Shown piece after piece: positions 23,563 to 36,727 of a stretch of 44,658 nt of DNA (within the stretch, counting starts at the first letter, position 1; every line of letters starts with the position of its first letter). Under the pieces are notes generated by a model. The model had not been told where the DNA came from. It ran no database searches and saw only the letters and a list, made by a program, of their open reading frames with translations. Made by a program: the position numbers and the translations under genes. Where the stretch lies: contig CAJOMF010000011.1 in NCBI GenBank assembly GCA_905235605.1, positions 5,001 through 49,658 on the forward strand. Direction: 5' to 3'. The stretch is from an uncultured bacterium (GTDB lineage: Bacteria; UBP6; UBA1177).

Positions 23563-24756
23563 CTAAGCCAGAAGTTTCATCAGAAAAGGCAGCGCCGCAA
23601 AAGTTCCGATCGAACTCCCGATTGATGAAAACAGCGATACGAGCAGAGCACGCGAAAGTTTGTTTTTCCACCATCCTTTGAGTTTTGTAGTATCCTGCGA
23701 AACAGTTTCAAGGTCGATCACACGCGGTTTCACGAGATAAAGCTGTACCAGACCTGTGACTATCCCGGCACCGATCGTCGGGTTGAGACTCGTTATCGGA
23801 GCAGCGATAAATCCAGCCAGAATAGTGAGCGGATGTCCCAGAGCAAGCGCGCAGCCGAGTGCCGAAAGCGTGCCGTTTATCACAATCCACCAGATCGCCG
23901 CTTCCAGCGTGTCGGGAGCATTGCCGTTGAAAAATCCGTAAATGAACATTCCGATAATGAGAACAGGGATTATCCACGGAATCATTTTCGTGATTTTCGA
24001 GCCTTTTGGAACGAAATTGATGTCGTCAAGGTTATCTTTTTCCGGTTTTTCCTCCTGCAGTCTGCGCAGAATGCCGGGAACGTGCGCCGCGCCGACGACA
24101 GCGACCGTTTTTTCACCTAAATTCTGTGCGATATTCGCCGCAAGATAGCGGTCTCTTTCATCAAGAATCGTCCTTTTGAGCGAAGGAAATTCATCCTGCA
24201 TCTCACCGATTATCTGCATCAGCATATCCCCTTTTTTCAGCTCTTCGATCGCCTTTTCATCAACGTCCTTGTCGTCTCCGAAAAGCATTCCGGTAAAAAA
24301 TTTCACCTTTTCCTTGAAGGTCATCGCGTTGATTGTCCGTTTCAACGTAACGGAAATATCGCGGTCTGCATTTACGAGCTTGAGATCCTTCTCTTCCGCG
24401 AGTTCGATCGCCTTTTTAAACTCGGAACCTGGAGCGGAACCTGTTTTTTCGGCAATTTTCTTCTGATAGCCCGACATGATGAGCTGAACCGTGAAAAAAA
24501 GCACTTTTTTCTTCTTGAAAATATCGATGATGTCGGTTTCTTCGTATTTTTTGCGGTTTTTAAGGACATCCATCCTGTTTTTGTCGAGTTCGACCGCGAC
24601 GGTATCGGGTTCGAATTCGTTTATGCACTCTTCGACAAATTTCACGGAATCGCCTGAAACGTGCGCCGTACCTATGAGATAAAGCACTTTTCCGTCATCA
24701 AAAGTTATCTTGTTAAGGTTGGTTTTCGGGGTTTCGATTGAAGAAACTGCAGACAT
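23563..24756 (-). CDS. TraB/PrgY family membrane protein
   Basis: A 397-residue TraB-family protein. The family N-terminus is recognisable in LIGTAHVSGDSVKFVEECI (~31-49), with VAVELDKNRMDVL soon after. Further on are VNADRDISVTLKRT, ILDERDRYLAANI and VVGAAHVPGI, the second conserved GxxH motif. Two or more membrane segments lie in the C-terminal ~150 residues (IPWIIPVLIIGMFIYGF and beyond). Relatives include enterococcal PrgY/TraB, which curb pheromone activity, and archaeal and eukaryotic homologues; the two GxxH motifs suggest a metal-dependent hydrolase. The precise role is unknown. GAGAGG precedes the ATG. It is convergent with the giant lipoprotein, with only 55 bp between and no clear terminator. 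Confidence 0.85.
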   Translation of the reverse strand: MSAVSSIETPKTNLNKITFDDGKVLYLIGTAHVSGDSVKFVEECINEFEPDTVAVELDKNRMDVLKNRKKYEETDIIDIFKKKKVLFFTVQLIMSGYQKKIAEKTGSAPGSEFKKAIELAEEKDLKLVNADRDISVTLKRTINAMTFKEKVKFFTGMLFGDDKDVDEKAIEELKKGDMLMQIIGEMQDEFPSLKRTILDERDRYLAANIAQNLGEKTVAVVGAAHVPGILRRLQEEKPEKDNLDDINFVPKGSKITKMIPWIIPVLIIGMFIYGFFNGNAPDTLEAAIWWIVINGTLSALGCALALGHPLTILAGFIAAPITSLNPTIGAGIVTGLVQLYLVKPRVIDLETVSQDTTKLKGWWKNKLSRALLVSLFSSIGSSIGTFAALPFLMKLLA

Positions 24757-24804
24757 CTTATCCTCTCAAAATGACAAAAAACGGCGCTTTATAGCACAAA
24801 AAAC

Positions 24805-24866
24805 ATGCCGCCGCAATCTTATCGTTATCACGGAATCCCGTAATTCCGGGATCCCGGCGGCGCCAA
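24805..24866. repeat. Palindromic intergenic repeat, family A copy 2
   Basis: On the minus strand it reads TTGGCGCCGCC, CCGGAATTACGGGATTCC, GTGATAACGATAAG and GCGGCGGCAT, the same order as copy 1 at 314-382. Its internal inverted repeat is GGAAT-cccgta-ATTCC. It fills the gap between the kinase and TraB genes, starting 3 bp after the kinase stop. Confidence 0.7.
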
Positions 24867-24869
24867 AAA

Positions 24870-27800
24870 TTAAATTCCCCCTTCTTCTTTGGAAATTTCT
24901 TCGCTTGTGAGAGTTTCCAGATAAAAGTCTTTAAGTTTCATGCCGGCCTCGCGCTCCATTTTGTGAAGAAGTTCTGCCGGAGTAAGTTCAAGCTCGGGTG
25001 CCACGAGCGGATAAAATCTGATTTTTCCGCCGGTACATATTCCGAGGAAGTTCTTGTCCCTTGCAAAAATCAGGCATCCCGGCTCTTTTTCGGTCGAAAT
25101 AGTGAGGAAGAGCCTGTGTTCAGGCACATTCCAGATCCTCACGCCGTTATGAGCAGCGACGGTTGCCGCAAAAGTCCCGTCGAAAGAGACTGCGATCTTA
25201 TCCGACGGATCAAATTTCCCGCTGAAATCCATGATCGAATTGTCATAAGTGTCGATGTGGCTGAGGATCCCTTTGTCAAAACCCGCCAAAAGAGTCGAAT
25301 CCGGCATAAATCCAAGGGAAACCGCCTTTCTTCCTTCGATTTTCACTTCATTCAAAACTGAAAAACCGGGTACTGCAAAAATCGTTATCGTGCTGCCGCA
25401 GAGTGCCGCCAGTTTTTTGCCGCCGGGCGAAAATACTGGTCTCACAGCGCCGTTCCGCACACATCTGCTGCTTTTGACTTCGTCTTTATCTAGAGAAACA
25501 AGATGGATCCCGCTGTCTCCCATGACTGCTGCGTGGTCGCTGTCAGGCGAGATATCAACCGACCGGATCTCTTCTTTAAGCTCAATATCCTTCTCTCCCG
25601 CATTTTCCCTGTCGTAAAGCCTGAGTACCGCTCCTTTTCCCGCAACCGCGGCATATCTTCCGTCTGAAGATACAGCAGCGTCTGTCACTTGAAATTTTTC
25701 TTCATGCTCGAACAGGATCCCGTCATTTTTTGATACAATCGAAATTTTGCTGCCGCTTAAAGCAAAAATCGATCCCAAACCTTTTAAGAATGCGGCTTTT
25801 CTGACATCATCCGACGCTATATCGAAGAGCTGCGTCACTTGCCTGCCATGCCTTTTCCAGACACGAAGAAGTCCGTCCTCTCCCGCCGAAACGATTTTGT
25901 CATCACCCGCAAAAAATGCCGCGCGGACTGCAGCGCCGTGACCGTCTATAACAAAAAGCGGGGCAAGTTTTCTGGTTTCCCAGACAACGATCTTCCCCTC
26001 TTTTGAAGCGGTCGCGAAATAGGCCGAATCTTTTTGGAAGTTTATATCCAGAAGTGGAGAAGTCCTGAACGAAAGTGTGTTTACGAGCTCTTTCGTTTCC
26101 ATTGAAAAAACGGCTGTCCTGCCGCTTTCAGTTCCTGCGAGAAGAATTTTTCCGTCAGGTGAAAGGGCAAAAGACGAAATTTTGTCGTTTTCTTTTTGAT
26201 ACCATTTTGAAAACAGGTCTGCAAATTCGGCATGACTGCCGCCAAACGTCCTTCCAACAGAGGTTTCAGCGGTTTTTGCCTGAATATCTATAACGAAATT
26301 TCTGTCTTCCGAAAGAGAAACGGAGAGTTTTTTGTCGTCATCGGAAAAACCGAATCTCACGACTCTGCCTTCGAGATCGAATTTGTATATTTCGGTAAGT
26401 GCCGGAAAGTTGAAAAGAGTCACCGTTCCGTTGTCACAGCCTGTCGCAACGGTTTTCTCGTCGTGTGAAACTGCGGCGGATGTCACTTTGCAGCCTATCG
26501 GAATGTCGCGCTCGAAAGTCGCTCCGCGGTGAAAACTCTTTATGTAGAACTTTGAAGCGGCGCTGGAAAGCATATCTTCGGGATCTCCCGAATGAGCCGA
26601 AAATCCGGCACTGTACTCCGGACTTTTTTTGTTGAGCGGATTGTAATACATCGCAGCAGCCGCATAAATCCTGGATGCAATGTAGCTTTTTTCGCTGTCG
26701 AGTTTGTTCGATTTTTCACTGAAAGCCTGCGCCGTGCGGTAGTTTGCCGTTATTTTCCCGTGTTCTGCTTCCCGCCTTGCAATATTCATTCTGTGGAAAG
26801 AAACCGCGATTTGCAGTACCGCGATGAAAGTTATCACAAAAATGACGACTCCTGCGGTGAAAGCCGCTTTATGCCGGGCTGCAATGAATTTCAGACTTTC
26901 AAAAACCGAATAGCGGTAAACCCTGACTTTTCTGCCCGACATATACGCTGAAAGGTCGTCGATCATCTCCCCGACCGAAGCGTAACGGTCTTCTTTATTC
27001 TTTGAGAGTGCCTTTTCAGCGACTGCCGCAAGTTCCGGCGGGATCTCTTTATCCCTTTCGACAGCGCTTTCGATATCCTCGTTGAGGACTTTCTGGAGTA
27101 TTTCGTCTGTCGTCCTCCCTGTAAACGGCGTCCTGCCTGTCAGGATCTGGTAAAGTATCGCTCCCAGCGAGTAGATATCGGAAATTTCGTCTATCTCGCC
27201 GATATTGCCCTCGGCCTGTTCCGGAGGCATGTAGGAAGGTGTCCCTATCGCCTGTCCGACAACGGTTTTTCCGACATCCTCATCCTCGTGGCGCACAAAT
27301 ACCGTTTCAGCAGAACCTTTGATTTTTGCAAGCCCCCAGTCAAGCACGACTGTTTCGCCGAACTCACCGATCATCACGTTTGAAGGTTTGAGGTCACGGT
27401 TTATGACTCCTTTGCTGTGGGCATAAGCGACAGCGTTGCAGACATTGTAAAAATGAGGAAGAAGCTCAAGCCTTTCCTGCACACTGCGGCATTTCCTTAT
27501 CGCAGTCAGCAGAGTTGTTCCTTTGACCAGGCGCATTGTGTAGTAGAACGAGCCGTTTGAATGACAGCCGATTTCGTAAACGGGCACGATCGACGGATGT
27601 TCCAGCCTTCCCGTTACCCTCGCTTCGCGCAGAAAGCGGTTCCTTATTGCCGTAGTTTGCGGATCATCATCTCTGGAAGGAGCTTTCGAGATATCCGAAA
27701 GGAGCTCTTTCATGGCGATTTTTCTGCCGACATGTCTGTCCTCAACGACAAGGATCCTTCCTGAACCGCCGCGGGCGAGCTCCTCGACGATTTCGTATCT

Positions 27801-27887
27801 GCCCGGCGTTTCTTCAGTCACCGTTTTAAGTTTTTCCGGCTCTGCTTCGCCGCTTTCCACAAGAAAATCAACGGTTTTATCGCTCAT
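24870..27887 (-). CDS. Membrane Ser/Thr protein kinase with WD40-repeat sensor domain
   Basis: A 1,005-residue eukaryotic-like kinase. Gly loop ARGGSG at 38-43, ATP-binding Lys60 (AMKE), and Glu88 as the likely alpha-C partner. The catalytic loop is INRDLKPSN (162-170), with Asn instead of His in HRD. The metal site is DWG (183-185) and the activation segment ends GTPSYMPPEQ. A single membrane segment (~341-363) separates it from a C-terminal region (~450-960) of WD40-like repeats (IVVWETRKL, LLRVWKRHG, GVRIWNV), probably extracytoplasmic. It may couple an envelope signal to phosphorylation; the FHA protein at 446 is a type of protein that could read such marks, but no link is shown. Its ATG overlaps the recC stop by 4 bp, so it is translationally coupled to recC. 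Confidence 0.88.
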   Translation of the reverse strand: MSDKTVDFLVESGEAEPEKLKTVTEETPGRYEIVEELARGGSGRILVVEDRHVGRKIAMKELLSDISKAPSRDDDPQTTAIRNRFLREARVTGRLEHPSIVPVYEIGCHSNGSFYYTMRLVKGTTLLTAIRKCRSVQERLELLPHFYNVCNAVAYAHSKGVINRDLKPSNVMIGEFGETVVLDWGLAKIKGSAETVFVRHEDEDVGKTVVGQAIGTPSYMPPEQAEGNIGEIDEISDIYSLGAILYQILTGRTPFTGRTTDEILQKVLNEDIESAVERDKEIPPELAAVAEKALSKNKEDRYASVGEMIDDLSAYMSGRKVRVYRYSVFESLKFIAARHKAAFTAGVVIFVITFIAVLQIAVSFHRMNIARREAEHGKITANYRTAQAFSEKSNKLDSEKSYIASRIYAAAAMYYNPLNKKSPEYSAGFSAHSGDPEDMLSSAASKFYIKSFHRGATFERDIPIGCKVTSAAVSHDEKTVATGCDNGTVTLFNFPALTEIYKFDLEGRVVRFGFSDDDKKLSVSLSEDRNFVIDIQAKTAETSVGRTFGGSHAEFADLFSKWYQKENDKISSFALSPDGKILLAGTESGRTAVFSMETKELVNTLSFRTSPLLDINFQKDSAYFATASKEGKIVVWETRKLAPLFVIDGHGAAVRAAFFAGDDKIVSAGEDGLLRVWKRHGRQVTQLFDIASDDVRKAAFLKGLGSIFALSGSKISIVSKNDGILFEHEEKFQVTDAAVSSDGRYAAVAGKGAVLRLYDRENAGEKDIELKEEIRSVDISPDSDHAAVMGDSGIHLVSLDKDEVKSSRCVRNGAVRPVFSPGGKKLAALCGSTITIFAVPGFSVLNEVKIEGRKAVSLGFMPDSTLLAGFDKGILSHIDTYDNSIMDFSGKFDPSDKIAVSFDGTFAATVAAHNGVRIWNVPEHRLFLTISTEKEPGCLIFARDKNFLGICTGGKIRFYPLVAPELELTPAELLHKMEREAGMKLKDFYLETLTSEEISKEEGGI

Positions 27888-30800
27888 ATACCGTTTTTGC
27901 CCCTCTTTGATGAATAAAATTTACTCCAAAGTCTGCCTGTTTCCAAAACTTCCTCAACAGGAAATTCTTTCAGGAAATGTTCTTTCCGCTGCAGAAACTG
28001 CTCTGCTGCGACAAGAAATTCCTGCGACAGAAACATACGTTCTTCATTTCTTTTAAGCCATTTTTCCTCAAAAAAAGAGGTGACCGCCGCCGGAACATCT
28101 TCAGGTGCCATGCCGGCAGTTTTTGCAATCAGTTCCGGATCAAAAAGCGGCAAATGTCTTTTTCCGAATTTCCAGAGTTTCAAGAATACGGCGAGATCTC
28201 TCTTCGCATCGTTTTCACCCGGTTTTGCCAAAGTGAAGGTCTTGTCGATAAAACAGAGTAAGGTGCAGGCATTCAGCCCGGCGGCATTTGCAGCAAGATG
28301 GCGGGTAACAGCTTCGATCTGGTATTTCTCCCTGCATTTCACAGGATAGACAAGGATCATGCAGTCAGGCCGCTCTATATTTTTTATCCTCCCGTACAAT
28401 TTCAGAGACAGATCTTCAAAATCGAGCGCGATATCCTCAAAATCAAGCCTCTTTCCGGTTATGTTCCCGGCAAGAGCGGAGAGGTTCGAATCTTCCGCGA
28501 ATCCTTTCAATTCCGCATCACCGAAGGCCCCGAAAGGGATTTTCCCTTCATTTTTCATACGCCGGATAAAAGCGGCGTCCAATTCATCAGGCTCCGGATC
28601 CTTCATACTCTGCGCCATATTGATATATGTCCTGCGGATATTGTAGGCAAGCAGATTGTCGCCGGAATAATCAAAAAGTTCTTCGTCCCCGCTTTCAGAG
28701 GAATCATCCGGCAAGGTGATTTTAAGAGTTTTTGTGAGATAGAATTTTATCGGATCCTTGAAGAATGAAGCCAGTTTTTCAAGGTCGGTCTCTGTTTCCG
28801 TTTTCTGATCCGGGACCTGCTCTGAAACCCGCTCCACATCTGGACCCGGCGCATTTTGTTCCACGTGAAACACTGCCTGTGCCAGCTTGAAATCCCTCTT
28901 CGAAAAAGTTTTGAAAACGCCGTCTTCCCTGAAATACTCCGAAGAAAAAGGCTGCACCGGATACTTCGTCTCCAAATCTTCCGCCTTCACGCCCGTTTTC
29001 GCCTCGATATATTTTTCCAGGATCTGAACCGGCATCGCCGCGCGGCGGTGTTTCTTGGAATCTTCGGAAAAATCTCTGGCTTCATAGCTTATGAAAAGTT
29101 TTTCACGCGCCGAAACGACCGCTTCCGCAAAAAGGTATTTGTCGTTGTCCCTCACGGAACGCGGCAAAGATGCTCCCTGCTCCTTTTTCTGCGTCAGATC
29201 GAACGCATACCGGTTTTCGCTGCGCGGGAATTCGCCGTCGCCCATGCCGACGAGGTAAATCACCCTGAAAGGAAGTGCCCGCAGAGGTTTGAGCGAGCAG
29301 AAGTTCACTTTTGCCGACAAAAATCCCCTGCCCGGCCGCTCTCTGCCTAGTTCATCTTCAAGATACTGAAGAAGCGCGTCAAAAGAGAGGGTGTCCGTGA
29401 ATTTCCCCGCAGTTTCGGCGAAATCGTCTGTCACGCTTCTGATGTAACGGATCTCTTCTTTGGCGCAGATATCGTTCCGGCCGCATGCAAAGAAGAAATC
29501 AAGCATTTCTTCAAGCAGATTTTTAAATTCGGACGGTGTTTTCTCTGCTGCAGAAAGGATTTTTGAATAACGGAAAAGCTCCTTTGCGAACGTAATAAAA
29601 CCGGAAATATTCTCAAAATCCTCTTTTGAAACGGACTCCATCGGAAGAATGCCGTCAAAACCGTCCCCGTTTTCCGCAAACGGCATAAGCTGGCTCATCA
29701 TTATCCTGGAAAGACCGAAATCCCAGGTGTTCTGCCCGGTGCCCCCGCAGATTTCACCTCTAGAACCGGCATCAAGTCCCCAGCGGACGCCGCTTTCGCC
29801 AAGAAATTTTTCTATCTCTCCGAGAGCTTTTTCAGCGACACCGAATTTTGCACAGACACTGGGCGTTCTGAAAATGGAAAGGACTTTCGATTTTTCGAAA
29901 TTTGAGCTGCCGAGCTTCAATATTTCAAGAAAAGCCGCTGCGATCCTGCTTTCGCTTGAAAAAGTCCTGTCGGAAATCACCCACGGAATGAATGTTTTGT
30001 CATTCGGATCGGTCCCCCCGAAAACTGCCGTGATATAAGGAACATAATCATTGATTTTCGGAGCCATGACCGCAATGTCCTCAGGTCTCAAAGTCTCGTC
30101 CATGCTGAACAGTTCAAGAAGTTTGTCCTTCAGGACTTCGATTTCGCGCATTTTGTCACGGCAGGATATGATTTGAACCGAGTCATCGTTTTCAGCCTTT
30201 TCCGGAACTTCCAGATCGCCGAGAATATCGCGCTGGATCGATGCGAGAAGCGTTTCTGCGGCCGGTGTTTCAAAATCGTCCTCATCGGGCAAACCGCTTG
30301 TAAAATTCAGGAAGTCGAGTCCTGCGGCACAGAATCTCCCGAAAAAAGTGTCAGGCAGATCTTCTGCTGAAAGTTCAGGCTTCCCGACGCTGTTAAAGCC
30401 GCCTTTTTTCTTCGACACCGAAAAGAATTCCCGACTCGGAGACATTGAAAAAAGACGGATCGGAAAAAGGCGCGAAATGTGTTGGAACATATCGAGCTGA
30501 TACTTGTTCATAATCGAAATACCGAACAGCATCAGAGTATCCGGATAATCGGCGTTTTCCAAAGGCGCATCTTTGCATTTTTCTTTGAAAAGCTGTGCAA
30601 AACTCTGCAGCCCGGCATTCCCGTTTTCCGCAAGTCTGCGGAATATATCGAACTGCCACGCCTCACTGCTGTCTGATGCCGTTTTTTTTCCGTCCTGCCA
30701 GGACTTCATCATATTAGGACGATAGACGAAATACTGCTCAAAAAGATCGGCGGCTACCCTGCTGAATCTGAAGGCGCGCGCATCGTTTCCACCGATATAT

Positions 30801-31144
30801 TTTCCCGTTCTCCCCGATTTTTCGTTCCTGAGCAGTGAATAGAGCAGCCATTCGGCATTTTTTTTGTTGTAAACCGAATCTGCCGTTATTCCGAAATATT
30901 TTTCGGCGAAATTTCTCAAAAAAACGTCAGGCGAAACAAATTCGAAATTTGCAAAAACACCTGTGTCCGTTGCAGCTTTCAGCGTAAGCCAGCGCGCCAT
31001 TCCTTCACTCTGAACTATGATGCTTTTCTTTTTCAGCGGAGCCTTTTCTGCAAGTTCCCTTATTATCGCAAGAGCTTTTCGGAGAAATTTTTCATTCTCC
31101 AGTTTATTGCTTTTATAAATTTTGAAATTGAAATTTCCGGACAT
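27884..31144 (-). CDS. recC: Exodeoxyribonuclease V gamma subunit RecC
   Basis: A 1,086-residue protein close to E. coli RecC length (1,122). The family N-terminus is clear: IVQSEGMARWLTLKAATDTGVFANFEFVSPDVF, then RPNMMKSWQ. Mid-region signatures are HISRLFPIRLFSMSPSREFF, APKINDYVPYITAVFG and LKPLRALPFRVIYLVGMGDGEFPR. RecC is the Chi-reading subunit of RecBCD, which processes double-strand breaks and degrades foreign DNA. No recB or recD lies next to it in this window: upstream is a nucleosidase-like gene 8 bp away, downstream the kinase overlapping by 4 bp. Either the partners are elsewhere or the system is incomplete. Confidence 0.9.
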   Translation of the reverse strand: MSGNFNFKIYKSNKLENEKFLRKALAIIRELAEKAPLKKKSIIVQSEGMARWLTLKAATDTGVFANFEFVSPDVFLRNFAEKYFGITADSVYNKKNAEWLLYSLLRNEKSGRTGKYIGGNDARAFRFSRVAADLFEQYFVYRPNMMKSWQDGKKTASDSSEAWQFDIFRRLAENGNAGLQSFAQLFKEKCKDAPLENADYPDTLMLFGISIMNKYQLDMFQHISRLFPIRLFSMSPSREFFSVSKKKGGFNSVGKPELSAEDLPDTFFGRFCAAGLDFLNFTSGLPDEDDFETPAAETLLASIQRDILGDLEVPEKAENDDSVQIISCRDKMREIEVLKDKLLELFSMDETLRPEDIAVMAPKINDYVPYITAVFGGTDPNDKTFIPWVISDRTFSSESRIAAAFLEILKLGSSNFEKSKVLSIFRTPSVCAKFGVAEKALGEIEKFLGESGVRWGLDAGSRGEICGGTGQNTWDFGLSRIMMSQLMPFAENGDGFDGILPMESVSKEDFENISGFITFAKELFRYSKILSAAEKTPSEFKNLLEEMLDFFFACGRNDICAKEEIRYIRSVTDDFAETAGKFTDTLSFDALLQYLEDELGRERPGRGFLSAKVNFCSLKPLRALPFRVIYLVGMGDGEFPRSENRYAFDLTQKKEQGASLPRSVRDNDKYLFAEAVVSAREKLFISYEARDFSEDSKKHRRAAMPVQILEKYIEAKTGVKAEDLETKYPVQPFSSEYFREDGVFKTFSKRDFKLAQAVFHVEQNAPGPDVERVSEQVPDQKTETETDLEKLASFFKDPIKFYLTKTLKITLPDDSSESGDEELFDYSGDNLLAYNIRRTYINMAQSMKDPEPDELDAAFIRRMKNEGKIPFGAFGDAELKGFAEDSNLSALAGNITGKRLDFEDIALDFEDLSLKLYGRIKNIERPDCMILVYPVKCREKYQIEAVTRHLAANAAGLNACTLLCFIDKTFTLAKPGENDAKRDLAVFLKLWKFGKRHLPLFDPELIAKTAGMAPEDVPAAVTSFFEEKWLKRNEERMFLSQEFLVAAEQFLQRKEHFLKEFPVEEVLETGRLWSKFYSSKRGKNGI

Positions 31145-31152
31145 AAAACACC

Positions 31153-31713
31153 CTAAACCGAGAGATTTTCAAAAACGGAAAAAATCTCCCGGATCTGCTT
31201 TTTCGCCTTGCCGAGTTCCTGCGTCACCTGCTCTCTGATGTCGCCTCTGCCCTGGTCGGAAACAAGCCTGACCGAGAAAAAATGCTTTTTGAATTCAAGG
31301 GTTATATTGCGGAAGCGCAAAGTTTCCATCGTGTAGAGAAGCGGCATTTCAAGAAGATCCGCCCAATCGTATTCTCCGCCAGTGTAAAGCCTGTCGTCAC
31401 CCGTTACAGCCGCAGTAGGAAGACCGGTGAAGCTCTGCGCCGAAGCGATTATCCCGCCGTTGAAATCGCAGAAAGTGGTGCATTCGTAAATATGTCCGAC
31501 AACACCTTTCGAGACCGAAGCCGCCGTGCCGAATTCGCACACGGTCTTTATTTCCGGGTATTCGGCAAGTGCCCTGCCTAAAGCAAGAACGCCGGTACTG
31601 CCCATTCCTGAGCACAAAAGCATCAGATTATCGTGGATTTTCGTTACTGTTCCCGTCGGGACCTTGTTCGGAAAAGGGTTTTCGTGTTTAAGAGGAAAGA
31701 CGATGAGGTTCAA
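31153..31713 (-). CDS. Nucleoside phosphorylase/nucleosidase superfamily protein
   Basis: A 186-residue protein resembling the PNP/MTA-SAH nucleosidase superfamily. It has a CSGMGSTGVLALGRALAEY nucleoside-site Gly-rich block, TVCEFGTAASVSKGVVGHIYE in the middle, LLEMPLLYTMETL in the place of the substrate-binding Met-Glu, and LVSDQGRGD near the end with the candidate catalytic Asp. Candidate reactions are cleavage of MTA/SAH, futalosine or another nucleoside; nothing here decides which. It is short for the family (usually 225-260 residues). It starts with TTG, with GGAG lying inside the end of the DUF4416 gene, 1 bp after that gene's stop. Confidence 0.7.
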   Translation of the reverse strand: MNLIVFPLKHENPFPNKVPTGTVTKIHDNLMLLCSGMGSTGVLALGRALAEYPEIKTVCEFGTAASVSKGVVGHIYECTTFCDFNGGIIASAQSFTGLPTAAVTGDDRLYTGGEYDWADLLEMPLLYTMETLRFRNITLEFKKHFFSVRLVSDQGRGDIREQVTQELGKAKKQIREIFSVFENLSV

Positions 31714-31714
31714 T

Positions 31715-32266
31715 TCAATTCTCCATATTTTTCAAAAGCGCCGCCCTTTTCGCCCGATACAGTTCGCGGACTTCGAGCAGAAACGAACGCGCAGGTTCGT
31801 AAAGATAGTCGCGGTAACTCCACGGAAGCTCCTTTATGACGTTTTTTTTGCCGAACATGAGCGTAACTTCGGCGAAAACGCCGCTTCCCAGATAAATTCT
31901 GTGGCTGTAGTTTTTGCCTGTCGCAAGAATGAAATTTTCGAGCGTGACCAAGCCCGGATCAAGGTTTACGAGCCTGTTCCCGTTCCCGGAATATCTTTTT
32001 TCAAGCTCCACGCAGAAAAGTTTGACATCCTTGAGGGTATCACGCGGAACCGGTTCTTTGAAGCTGAAAACGATCTTTTTTATGCCGCTGCCCATTTCCG
32101 GATCGTAGTACGGTGATATCGAAGAAAAATCATAAACCTCTGAAATCGCATCGATTTCTCCGTATTTTCTTTCGAGGATACCTCTTGTCTCTTCAAGCAG
32201 TGACTCGTCTCTGAACATAACTGAAATCGTGAGATTCGCCTTTACCGGCTCATTAAGTTCGCTCAT
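31715..32266 (-). CDS. DUF4416 family protein
   Basis: A 183-residue protein matching DUF4416, a family frequent in deltaproteobacteria and other anaerobes, with unknown function. The features are a central EVYDFSSISPYYDPEMGSG with FSFKEPV just after, RLVNLDPGLVTLENFILATGKNYSHRIYLGSGVFAEVTL, and the C-terminal LPWSYRDY. GGAGCG precedes the ATG. It is the first gene of the minus-strand run DUF4416 - nucleosidase - recC - kinase, which starts just after the rpoC terminator; a TAAAAT at 32300-32305 could be its -10. Confidence 0.8.
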   Translation of the reverse strand: MSELNEPVKANLTISVMFRDESLLEETRGILERKYGEIDAISEVYDFSSISPYYDPEMGSGIKKIVFSFKEPVPRDTLKDVKLFCVELEKRYSGNGNRLVNLDPGLVTLENFILATGKNYSHRIYLGSGVFAEVTLMFGKKNVIKELPWSYRDYLYEPARSFLLEVRELYRAKRAALLKNMEN

Positions 32267-32360
32267 AACGCTCCGTTTAAAAAACTCAAAAAGCGGGACA
32301 TTTTACCATTTTTTACGCAAATTTCGACATTTTTAAGAACAAAAACACTTGTTTTGAAAT

Positions 32361-32386
32361 AAAAAAAACCCCGCCGGAGCGGGGTC
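32361..32386 (-). terminator. Intrinsic terminator after rpoC
   Basis: On the minus strand ACCCCGC-tccg-GCGGGGT is directly followed by eight T, 28 bp downstream of the rpoC stop. It is a near-ideal rho-independent terminator closing the rpoBC operon. Confidence 0.95.
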
Positions 32387-32413
32387 ACACAACAACAATA
32401 AGGAGCAAAATCT

Positions 32414-36718
<4,305 letters not shown>

Positions 36719-36727
36719 GGTATCCTC

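Noticed and set aside
23970-23980. DnaA-box-like TTATCCACG and a possible origin
   Set aside because: It is a single site inside the TraB coding sequence with no cluster or AT-rich unwinding region.
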